A stretch of 49,828 bases of DNA from JAJTFW01 sp964534995 (GTDB lineage Bacteria; Bacteroidota; Bacteroidia; AKYH767-A; OLB10): positions 1 to 49,828 of the forward strand of contig CAZHSC010000019.1 in assembly GCA_964534995.1 (NCBI GenBank), written 5' to 3'. Positions 17,796-25,592 of this stretch are shown here, piece by piece; position 1 is the stretch's first letter; every line of letters begins with the position of its first letter. The notes below the pieces were generated by a model. The model ran no database searches, had not been told where the DNA came from, and saw only the letters and a list, made by a program, of their open reading frames with translations. Position numbers and translations under genes: made by a program.

Positions 17796-19865
17796 ATGTC
17801 TGATAAACTTAAATTACTCTCCGCGGCGATATTCTACCTGCTCCTGACAACAGAAGTTACCTTTAGTCAATGCACCCTTACTAATAGTACGGGTTGCGTA
17901 TGCGCAGACAGCACAACTTCAGACTGCGATCTGCTGCCCGATATTGCTATCTCCTGGTATGCACTGGAAAACTACCAGGGTGGGCCTACCGAATACTCAC
18001 AAACCGGAAATGGAGCCAACAATGGCAAATTACGCATTACAGGTTCTACACCAAATACCGGGTTTGGGCCACTGGAAGTGCGATCTATCGACTCCAGCGG
18101 AAACAAAATGATTGTTTGCGGTACTGATACCTTTTTTACCCCAGCGGGAAGCGTATTTACATGTCCAAACGGACAAACGCCTAAACAGATTTTGCGGCAG
18201 ATCATTTACCATAAAAACGGGAGCACGATGAGCACAAGGGAGCATCTGACGCCACCGATGACCTATTCTAACACCAGCATGTATGTAGATGAGTGGGGCA
18301 TTTTTAGTCTGCGTATTCCCCTGGTCAATGATCCAAATCCAAAAAACTGGCCGGTAGTAGGTTCCGGCAAAAAACGTGCATTTTGTCTGATGAATTACGG
18401 ATCCTGCAGCACCTACGCCAATCATTGCAGGGATTCAAATACCGTATATCAGGGTGGAACACCCCTGCTGGATCCTGATTTTCCAAACTGGGGTTTAGGC
18501 AGCAATTATAATTGCAGCGCTACTGAACAAGGAATAGCATCCGGTTATACAGATATATACAGTGAAAACCTGGACGGGATGTGGATTACCATCCCACCCG
18601 GAACCTGTAATGGAAACTATTGGATTTATTACGAGGTGGACCCCAACAACTATTTTGAAGAAAGCAATGAAAACAACAATTATTCTTTAATACCCTTTAC
18701 GCTTACTTTACAAAATGCCCCGGGAAATCCTGAAGCTATCATTTCAAGCGCAAGATTCCCAATGGTTTGCGGCAATGATTCTATTACACTTAAGGCCAAT
18801 GCCGGATACTCCTACCTGTGGTCAAATGGTGCCACCAGCCAGCAAATCAACGCCGGCCCGGGAATTTACCTCGTTACCGTCAGCAATTACTGCGGAACGG
18901 CCGTATCCGACACCTTTACTATCAGCAGCTACCCTACTCCACCGGCACCGGTAACAACACCTGATACGGTTTGTGTTGGCCAGCAGGCCACGCTTCTTGC
19001 CAGCGGCAGCAATGTAATATGGTATGACAGTCTGTATAATTTAATAGGCAATGGTAACAGTTTTACCACTCCTGTACTTACATCTTCAACGACCTACTTT
19101 ACGAAGGACATCAATTCCAATCCGGGCGTATTAAACAACCTTGGCAAACCGGATTCAGCGGGTGGCGGTGGCTATTTCACCGGACAGCAATCCCTGCTGT
19201 TTACAGCCTATAAACCAATCATGCTGAAGTCGGTGAAGGTATATGCCAACAGCGCCGGCACAAGAACCGTGGAAGTGTACAACAGTACCGGGCAAATGAT
19301 AATAAGCGGTCAATTCTATGTCCCTGCGGGTGAATCCAGGATCAATTTAAACTTTGAAATTCCGGCAGGCGTCAACTCACGCATCACAGTAGCCGGCAAT
19401 CCCGATTTGTGGAGAAATAACTCCAACGTTAATTATCCATACACCATAACGGATACGCTGTCAATTACCGGTTCAACAGCGGGACAGAATCTGTATTACT
19501 TCTTCTATGACTGGGAAATTGAAGTTGGCAAATACTATTGCGAAAGTCCTGTAACCCCTGTTACGGCCGAAGTGGAGGTATGCGCAGGGACTGAAGACCT
19601 TGTCATGAACAATCTTATACAGGTATATCCTGTTCCTGCACAAGAAAAAATAAACATTGAAATATTCCCGGTAATTGCAGAGAACAATGCGCAATTAAAA
19701 TTAATTGATATTACGGGCAGAGAAATATACTCCGGGGGAATTAGTCTGGAAAAGAATATAAAATTCAAAAAAGAAGTTGACATTACTACCTTTTCCAAAG
19801 GAACATTCATAGTTGTACTTCGAATCCATGACAGGGAATATTACCGGCGCGTAACCAAACTATAA
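17796..19865 (+). CDS. Secreted lysyl-oxidase-like protein, copper ligands lost, with T9SS sorting domain
   Basis: A 689-residue exported protein with signal peptide (residues 1-24, ends TFSQ). Residues about 45-305 follow the lysyl-oxidase fold: KKRAFCLMNYGSC, EQGIASGYTDIYSENLDGMW and YYEVDPNNYFEESNENNNYS match the 'SFCL..C', 'QG...G..D.Y...D..W' and 'V.P....ES...NN' blocks of LOX proteins. The copper motif HxHxH is absent: the aligned residues are Asn159, Ser161 and Tyr163, followed by VDEWG. By my alignment the lysine and tyrosine that form the LTQ cofactor in active enzymes are kept (Lys193, Tyr255). Two Ig-like or bacterial-surface domains follow, then a type A T9SS tail (VYPVPAQEKINIEI). 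Probably a binding or structural protein rather than an amine oxidase. First gene of a five-gene run. Confidence 0.8.
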   Translation: MSDKLKLLSAAIFYLLLTTEVTFSQCTLTNSTGCVCADSTTSDCDLLPDIAISWYALENYQGGPTEYSQTGNGANNGKLRITGSTPNTGFGPLEVRSIDSSGNKMIVCGTDTFFTPAGSVFTCPNGQTPKQILRQIIYHKNGSTMSTREHLTPPMTYSNTSMYVDEWGIFSLRIPLVNDPNPKNWPVVGSGKKRAFCLMNYGSCSTYANHCRDSNTVYQGGTPLLDPDFPNWGLGSNYNCSATEQGIASGYTDIYSENLDGMWITIPPGTCNGNYWIYYEVDPNNYFEESNENNNYSLIPFTLTLQNAPGNPEAIISSARFPMVCGNDSITLKANAGYSYLWSNGATSQQINAGPGIYLVTVSNYCGTAVSDTFTISSYPTPPAPVTTPDTVCVGQQATLLASGSNVIWYDSLYNLIGNGNSFTTPVLTSSTTYFTKDINSNPGVLNNLGKPDSAGGGGYFTGQQSLLFTAYKPIMLKSVKVYANSAGTRTVEVYNSTGQMIISGQFYVPAGESRINLNFEIPAGVNSRITVAGNPDLWRNNSNVNYPYTITDTLSITGSTAGQNLYYFFYDWEIEVGKYYCESPVTPVTAEVEVCAGTEDLVMNNLIQVYPVPAQEKINIEIFPVIAENNAQLKLIDITGREIYSGGISLEKNIKFKKEVDITTFSKGTFIVVLRIHDREYYRRVTKL

Positions 19866-19903
19866 AACAGTACCTGGTGGCATGCTTCACATCAGGAATT
19901 ATC

Positions 19904-21793
19904 ATGAAAAGTGCCAGTGGATGCAGTGAACCGCGAATAAATGCTTATAGCAGGAAGCGTGTATTTTTCTTAACCGGAGTATATCTGTTCATGGGCCTTC
20001 ATATTGCCCACTGGAAATTCAGCGGAAAAACATTGGCCCCGCTTGAACTAAACGAAGTACTGTACACCCTACATCTGGGAATTATTACTGCGGGTTTCAT
20101 TTTCATGGCATTGCTGCTGATCTTCTCCTTGATTGCGGGCCGCTTCTTTTGTTCCTGGTTGTGCCATATACTTGCTTTACAGGATTTCAGCGTGTGGATT
20201 CTCTCCAAATTTCATATCAAACCTCGTCACATTAAATCCAGGACTTTTTATCTTATACCCGTCATCACCATGGGATACCTGTTTCTGCTTCCACAAATTG
20301 AACGCATCTACCATTCCAAACCGATGCCGGTGTGGAAAATACAAGGAGATGCTGAAGGCTGGGCGTCATTTATTACCAATGATTTCTGGCGAAACCTTCC
20401 GGGAGCAGGTATTACACTGCTGACCTTCTTTATATGTGGATTTTTAATCATATACTTCCTTGGCTCCAGAAGTTTTTGCCAATATGTATGTCCGTATGGC
20501 GCATTATTCGCTGTATCTGACAGGCTGGCTCCGGGAAAGATAAAGCTGACAGGCAACTGTAACAACTGTGGTATATGCAGCAGTGTTTGCAGTTCGCACA
20601 TCCTGGTGCATCGCGAGGTTCAGGAATTCGGGAAAGTAGTTAACCACAATTGCCTGAAGGATCTTGACTGTGTAGCTTCGTGCCCCGAGAACGCGCTGAG
20701 TTTCGGTTTTACCAAGCCTTCCGGATTGAAATCACTATATCTGGGTAATAAACAAAAAATAAAATTCGACTTTACACTCAAGGAAGATATTGCCTTACTG
20801 GTACTATTTATTGTCTTTTTAAGTATTTACTTTGGATTATACGACTCCGTGGCCTTTCTGCTGGCCGCAGCCAGTGCCGTTATCGCATCGGCCGCCTGCC
20901 TCACCTTTTACAATGTATTTAAGAGCGAACATTTCAAAATAAACTCACTCATCCTAAAGCAGAATAGAAAACTGAGAGCCTCCGGAAAGGTATTTTACGG
21001 CCTTTTCGCTGTGCTTATATTGTTCAGTACGCACAGTGCATTCATCAGGTATCATCAGCTATTGGGAGAGCACTATTACAACAGAACCGCCAACATCAGC
21101 AATGATTCCGCTGTTGAATTACAAAACCCGGAAACGCAAAGTGACATAAACAATGCAGCCAGATTACTGGGCCGTGTATATACTTATGGTTTATATCACT
21201 CCCCGGCCCTTTTGAGGCAACTGGCATCCCTATCCATATGCAGAAAAGACCATGCATCCGCTACCAGATACCTGGAAGAAATGCTTTCCAAAAAAACTGA
21301 TGAAACAGATGCACGACTCCGGCTTGCTAAATTGTATATTGTTCAAAACAATACTACCCAGGCATTGCCGCATCTGCGCGAGCTCAGTAAAATAAAAACA
21401 GAAATCTTACAAGATAAAATGATCATCAGCGATGCTATGCTCACCCTGGGACATATCGAAGAAAGAAATGGTTTTACCTCCGAAGCCCTGCATTTATATC
21501 AGAAAGCGATAGAGGAAAATCCAAAAAACGGGGAAGCCTACCTGGCTGCTGGGGTGTTGGCTACACGCTCGCAAAAATACGATCAGGCTGAGCAATACCT
21601 CCAAAAAGCATCCGAATTAAACGCGCCTGTTGTATTGATAGAAAACACGCTGGCCTTTATCTACATCCGTAAACATAAAATTGAGGAAGCCGCATTACAT
21701 TTAGAAAATGTAATTCGCGCAGACCCGGGCAATACACAGGCCCTGAAAAACCTGGCCAGCCTCCGTCAAAAAAACAACAAAAGCAATCCATGA
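19904..21793 (+). CDS. NapH/CcoG-like polyferredoxin membrane protein fused to TPR repeats
   Basis: A 629-residue inner-membrane protein. The N-terminal half has several transmembrane helices with paired cysteines FFCSWLC (about residues 79-85) and FCQYVCP (about 190-197). Two ferredoxin-type clusters follow (CNNCGICSSVC and CLKDLDCVASCP, about residues 218-262), the pattern of NapH, CcoG and NosR-type quinol-linked electron carriers. After two more helices, residues about 390-625 are at least four TPR repeats (SEALHLYQKAIEENPKNGEA). A GTG at 19877 is in frame, but the ATG at 19904 is better placed. The stop overlaps the next start by four bases. It could move electrons from quinol to the cytochromes encoded next, with the TPR part binding partners; this is inference. 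Confidence 0.85.
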   Translation: MKSASGCSEPRINAYSRKRVFFLTGVYLFMGLHIAHWKFSGKTLAPLELNEVLYTLHLGIITAGFIFMALLLIFSLIAGRFFCSWLCHILALQDFSVWILSKFHIKPRHIKSRTFYLIPVITMGYLFLLPQIERIYHSKPMPVWKIQGDAEGWASFITNDFWRNLPGAGITLLTFFICGFLIIYFLGSRSFCQYVCPYGALFAVSDRLAPGKIKLTGNCNNCGICSSVCSSHILVHREVQEFGKVVNHNCLKDLDCVASCPENALSFGFTKPSGLKSLYLGNKQKIKFDFTLKEDIALLVLFIVFLSIYFGLYDSVAFLLAAASAVIASAACLTFYNVFKSEHFKINSLILKQNRKLRASGKVFYGLFAVLILFSTHSAFIRYHQLLGEHYYNRTANISNDSAVELQNPETQSDINNAARLLGRVYTYGLYHSPALLRQLASLSICRKDHASATRYLEEMLSKKTDETDARLRLAKLYIVQNNTTQALPHLRELSKIKTEILQDKMIISDAMLTLGHIEERNGFTSEALHLYQKAIEENPKNGEAYLAAGVLATRSQKYDQAEQYLQKASELNAPVVLIENTLAFIYIRKHKIEEAALHLENVIRADPGNTQALKNLASLRQKNNKSNP

Positions 21794-22332
21794 GTTTCCC
21801 TCACCTTATCGCAGAAAATTCAGCCCCTTTCAGTAACGCTGAAAGTAAATCACTGCCTGAGCCATCAACTCCGACAAAAAATAATGTCCATTGGAGGATG
21901 TATATAAGCGTCGCCGGTAAGATAATCATCATCCTGCTCTTTATTGTTACAGTCGCTGTCAATGGGCAAAGTATTCTTGAAAAATGGACGGCACCGGCAA
22001 CGGCCGATAGTCTGATGAATCCACTATCGGGAGATCCGTCAGCAGCTGAATCCGGAAAAAAAATATTCATGAAAGCCTGTTGGACCTGTCATGGTACCGA
22101 AGGGCATGGCGATGGACCTGCCTCGGTGGATATGACCATTAAACCTGCAAGGTTGAACAGCCTGGCGGTACAGCAACAGACGGATGGCGCCCTGTTTTGG
22201 AAAATAAGCAACGGAAGGGGTGAAATGGCTGCTTTCAAGGAGAGCTTATCGGGAAAACAGCGTTGGCAACTTGTTAATTTCATAAGAGGATTAAAAGATT
22301 TAAATACAGGAAAAAATGAAACAGCTCCGTAA
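21790..22332 (+). CDS. Membrane-anchored mono-haem cytochrome c
   Basis: A 180-residue protein with one transmembrane helix (about residues 38-57) and a C-terminal cytochrome c domain. The haem motif is CWTCH within AGKKIF-like MKACWTCHGTEGHGDGPA, and Met in NGRGEMAAF is the likely sixth ligand. The domain ends WQLVNFIRGLK, the usual C-terminal helix. It should sit in the periplasm as an electron shuttle. The start overlaps the previous gene by ATGA, suggesting coupling; an in-frame ATG at 21898, just before the helix, is an alternative. The 36 residues before the helix are low in complexity and would be cytoplasmic. Confidence 0.87.
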   Translation: MSFPHLIAENSAPFSNAESKSLPEPSTPTKNNVHWRMYISVAGKIIIILLFIVTVAVNGQSILEKWTAPATADSLMNPLSGDPSAAESGKKIFMKACWTCHGTEGHGDGPASVDMTIKPARLNSLAVQQQTDGALFWKISNGRGEMAAFKESLSGKQRWQLVNFIRGLKDLNTGKNETAP

Positions 22333-23245
22333 AATTAATCCTGCTTCAGCATTCCTGAAAAAGTTACTTTTTACATATTTATGTACTGGCATGCCCCTGT
22401 TTCTTACGGCTCAATCACCCGTATCCGACGGAGAAGAAAACTATGTATCCTCCTTCAGGAATACCCTTCTGATAAATGCTCCCAGTACTTCACTACTGGC
22501 ACCCCGTAGTTTTGAATTTCAGATACTACACCGCTTCGGGGCCATGCAACCCGATAAAGAAATAATCAGCAATTTTTTGGGGATGGATCTGACGGCAGAT
22601 ATTCAGTTCCGCTTTGCATTTCCGCTGAACAAAATGATGATGGCCGGTGCCGGAAGGAGCAAATCAGGTAAAACATACGACGCACACATTAAAAGTATAT
22701 TCATGAGGCAAACGGATGATGGGAGAACACCTGTTACACTTGGTATTTATTTCAACACAGCTATCCGTACCACCGAATTCAACAAAATCGCTCCAAATAC
22801 TTTCTTCGCAGATGGTGTAAGTCCTTTCAAAAATAAATTCAATCACAGGTTACTTTATAATACCCAATTGTTGATTTCAAAAAACTTCAATCAGGTTCTT
22901 CATGTACAGTTATCTCCTGCATTTATCTACAGAAACCTGGCCGGGGCTACTGAAAGCAATTACAGTTTTGCGATTCCGCTTGGAGGCACTATCAGGTTAG
23001 GCATGCGTTCTTCCCTGCTTTTTGAATACGCATACTTATTGAATTATACCACCGAAAACCATCTTCACCCCCTTTCCCTTGGTATTGAATTCGGAACCAG
23101 CGGACATACCTTCCAGGTGATAGCAAGCAGTTCCGGCTTATTGCATGAAAGTGATGTTTACACCAGCAGCCCTTTAAATTATGACGAAGGAGAGTTTTTG
23201 CTGGGCTTCAACCTGAAACGAACTTTCTGGCGGAAAAAGAAATGA
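22316..23245 (+). CDS. DUF5777 family beta-barrel protein
   Basis: A 309-residue protein with a signal peptide (residues about 14-33, ends FLTAQ). The conserved opening LLAPRSFEFQILHRFG, then FLGMDLTADIQFRFAFPL, is that of DUF5777. The rest alternates in the manner of outer-membrane beta-strands and ends in basic residues (RTFWRKKK). Function unknown; such proteins in Bacteroidota often stand beside c-type cytochromes. The start overlaps the cytochrome gene by 17 bases, so they are co-transcribed. It may be a porin-like scaffold that lets a redox partner reach the outer face; this is inference. Confidence 0.82.
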   Translation: MKQLRKINPASAFLKKLLFTYLCTGMPLFLTAQSPVSDGEENYVSSFRNTLLINAPSTSLLAPRSFEFQILHRFGAMQPDKEIISNFLGMDLTADIQFRFAFPLNKMMMAGAGRSKSGKTYDAHIKSIFMRQTDDGRTPVTLGIYFNTAIRTTEFNKIAPNTFFADGVSPFKNKFNHRLLYNTQLLISKNFNQVLHVQLSPAFIYRNLAGATESNYSFAIPLGGTIRLGMRSSLLFEYAYLLNYTTENHLHPLSLGIEFGTSGHTFQVIASSSGLLHESDVYTSSPLNYDEGEFLLGFNLKRTFWRKKK

Positions 23246-23275
23246 ATGACCCCGCATTAATACCTGATAGCTCAT

Positions 23276-23692
23276 ATGAAAAGAAAAACAATACAGGCAC
23301 TTAGCGGATTATTGCTCCTCGTGTCAATAGTCATTTCTTCCTGCGAAAAGGACAAAGGGCCGGTCTTTATCGACAAAACGCCTCCCAACGACAATGTTTA
23401 CAGAATAAGTTACAAAGGGTATATTCAGTCCATTTTCAATGAAAACTGTGTGGGATGTCATGGTATAAACCATCCCTTTCTCAACTTAAAGAAAGACGAT
23501 TCATACAATGATCTCCTGTATAACGGAGATAAAGCTCCCTACGTAGATTCTCTCAACCCCGAAAACTCCCTGCTGATTCAAAGATTGAGGGGAGTGGAAT
23601 GGCCAATTATGCCCCCCGACCCTCCCCATATCAGTGAATCTGACATTGATTCCATCAAACTATGGATGACGCAAGGTTGTTATAACAACTAA
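23276..23692 (+). CDS. Haem-binding lipoprotein (cytochrome c-like)
   Basis: A 138-residue lipoprotein: the signal ends VISSC with Cys23 as the lipidation site. A single CxxCH (CVGCH) at about residue 61 lies in the context SIFNENCVGCHG, typical of the small cytochrome domains in Bacteroidota and Planctomycetes. PIMPPDPP (about 105-112) probably supplies the axial Met, and the end reads SIKLWMTQGC. It starts 30 bases after the DUF5777 gene and closes the cluster, converging on dabB. Probably an outer-membrane-anchored electron carrier; orientation unknown. Confidence 0.85.
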   Translation: MKRKTIQALSGLLLLVSIVISSCEKDKGPVFIDKTPPNDNVYRISYKGYIQSIFNENCVGCHGINHPFLNLKKDDSYNDLLYNGDKAPYVDSLNPENSLLIQRLRGVEWPIMPPDPPHISESDIDSIKLWMTQGCYNN

Positions 23693-23716
23693 ATAAATTT
23701 TTAAATACCGTTTCCA

Positions 23717-25585
23717 CTAGGAAGTGGTAAATGCCACCGGGTGGTAATTTTTACAATGCGGCCCCAGGAAGACCCTTATAAAAATCCTGAGTATACTTAA
23801 TTCTAGCAGAATAAAGTTCATCGCAACGGCACTAATCATAAACAATTGCTGCGTATGAATGCTTAAAAAGAGCAAATCAATGCCTACAAATGTCGGCGAC
23901 AAAGGAAAGCCTATTAATGCCAGACAAGATATCAGGAAGAGGAGGGCTAAAACGGGATATTCATAAGAATGCCCATGGTAACGATCCAACAGCATCAGGC
24001 CTTCCTTTCGACTGAGTTTATGAAGACACCAGTATCCGGATATGGCACCAGTTACTGTACCACACAGGTACAACAATATCCGTTGAAAATCAACCGGACT
24101 GTTCCATACAAGTGCAAGGAGCATACACAACTGACTCAAGAAAACTAAAATCCAAACTCTCCTGGCATCTGATTTACCTGCAAATCCTGAAAGCAGTATT
24201 CCTAGTCCGGAAATGAGCATGGCCACCGGCACGATTTCTCTCCAATGACCGGCAATGTATGTCCGGAAATAATAGGCCACGAGGCTAACTGTTACCAGCA
24301 GAAGATATGCAATCATACTCCAATCGGCATGCATTTTATTGATGAACTTCCCCACCCTTTTGAATGGCCTCCAAAGGATAGAATAAAGCAAATAATCAAG
24401 GTTCCATTCCTTCAGTGAAAGGAGGTACCATGAATTTTTAAAGCGGCCGTAAAGGGTATTAACCGGTTTGTATATACGCGGTCTGAAAGAAAAAGGCATT
24501 TGATGAATGAGGTAACTTAACACAGAGGGGGACACCAGCAACTGATAGGTCCTTAACAATGCATTTCCTGTATAATGAATCAAAGCAAGGACGTGCCAGC
24601 CTAATGCCACTTCGATGAACATAAGGCCGATTTGGGCGGCCGACGAATAGGCAATCTGCGTTTTAACTGTTGACTGAACCACGGCAATGGAAGTGGCAAC
24701 TATTGCGGTAAGGAGACCAACAGCCATCACAATACTTTTCAGAACGATATCATGTTCCCACAATGAAAAGGTTCGAAGCAATAAAAATAAACCGGTATGT
24801 ACCGACAGGGAACCATAAAAAACGGCACTGCTGCTGGTAGGACCTTCCATGGCTCTGGGCAGCCAGGTAGAAAAAGGAAATTGAGCAGATTTAATTACGG
24901 CGGCCATGATGACTAAAAGAGCAAGTGCAAAAGAAAAATAATAATGCGTTGAAAACTGTTGCTTTACTGATGCGATACTATTCAAATCATCGAATGTGAT
25001 ATTCTTATGCCAGAGATGATGACTCAACCATAAAGCCAGGATCAGAAACACATCACCAATCCGGTAAAAAGAAAGGACCTTAAACGCGTTTTTAACAGGA
25101 AGAAAACGATCCCGGTAAAACGCAATCAGCAAAAAAGAGGTGATTCCGATTAACTCCCATCCAAGAAAAAGTGTTTCAAAATTTCCTGCAAACACAATCA
25201 GATTGTAACCACAGTAAAACAGAAGAAGTTTACTGAAGAATCTTTTAAATCCTTCGTCACGATGCATATAGTATTTACTGAAAAGTGCGATAACAAAAGT
25301 CAAGAAAGCGCCGGTGAGTGAAAAAACCATCGTAACTTTATCAAAATAGAAATCCATAAAAAATTCAAAATCCCGGCTATGATAAAGCACCAGTGATTTG
25401 ACATGCAGCAAAGGATGACCTGCAGCAAACCAAACTGCAGAAAATGAAATAAGCAATAATAACTGGAGGCCTGAAACCAGGATGGCCAGGCCCGAAAGCA
25501 CCTTTTCCTTTTTCCGGTGAATGAAAATGCTTGCCAAAAACCCGGCAAGGGGAAGCCACAAGAAATAAGGAAGAAAGTTTGACAT
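23717..25585 (-). CDS. dabB: DabB-like membrane subunit of inorganic-carbon accumulator (NuoL family)
   Basis: A 622-residue polytopic membrane protein of the NADH dehydrogenase subunit 5 / MrpA family, with the proton-channel core FSTWLPRAMEGPTSSSAVFYG and further helices to the C-terminus. The last gene of the minus-strand operon; its start is only seven bases after dabA. In DAB systems this subunit couples a cation gradient (probably protons) to DabA, which turns CO2 into bicarbonate irreversibly inside the cell. Complex I is excluded because no other nuo genes are present and the DUF2309 partner is adjacent. A weak hairpin overlaps the stop codon. Confidence 0.88.
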   Translation of the reverse strand: MSNFLPYFLWLPLAGFLASIFIHRKKEKVLSGLAILVSGLQLLLLISFSAVWFAAGHPLLHVKSLVLYHSRDFEFFMDFYFDKVTMVFSLTGAFLTFVIALFSKYYMHRDEGFKRFFSKLLLFYCGYNLIVFAGNFETLFLGWELIGITSFLLIAFYRDRFLPVKNAFKVLSFYRIGDVFLILALWLSHHLWHKNITFDDLNSIASVKQQFSTHYYFSFALALLVIMAAVIKSAQFPFSTWLPRAMEGPTSSSAVFYGSLSVHTGLFLLLRTFSLWEHDIVLKSIVMAVGLLTAIVATSIAVVQSTVKTQIAYSSAAQIGLMFIEVALGWHVLALIHYTGNALLRTYQLLVSPSVLSYLIHQMPFSFRPRIYKPVNTLYGRFKNSWYLLSLKEWNLDYLLYSILWRPFKRVGKFINKMHADWSMIAYLLLVTVSLVAYYFRTYIAGHWREIVPVAMLISGLGILLSGFAGKSDARRVWILVFLSQLCMLLALVWNSPVDFQRILLYLCGTVTGAISGYWCLHKLSRKEGLMLLDRYHGHSYEYPVLALLFLISCLALIGFPLSPTFVGIDLLFLSIHTQQLFMISAVAMNFILLELSILRIFIRVFLGPHCKNYHPVAFTTS

Positions 25586-25592
25586 AGGTTAT

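Noticed and set aside
23717..25585. Complex I subunit NuoL
   Set aside because: No other nuo genes; immediate linkage to the DUF2309 gene points to DabB.
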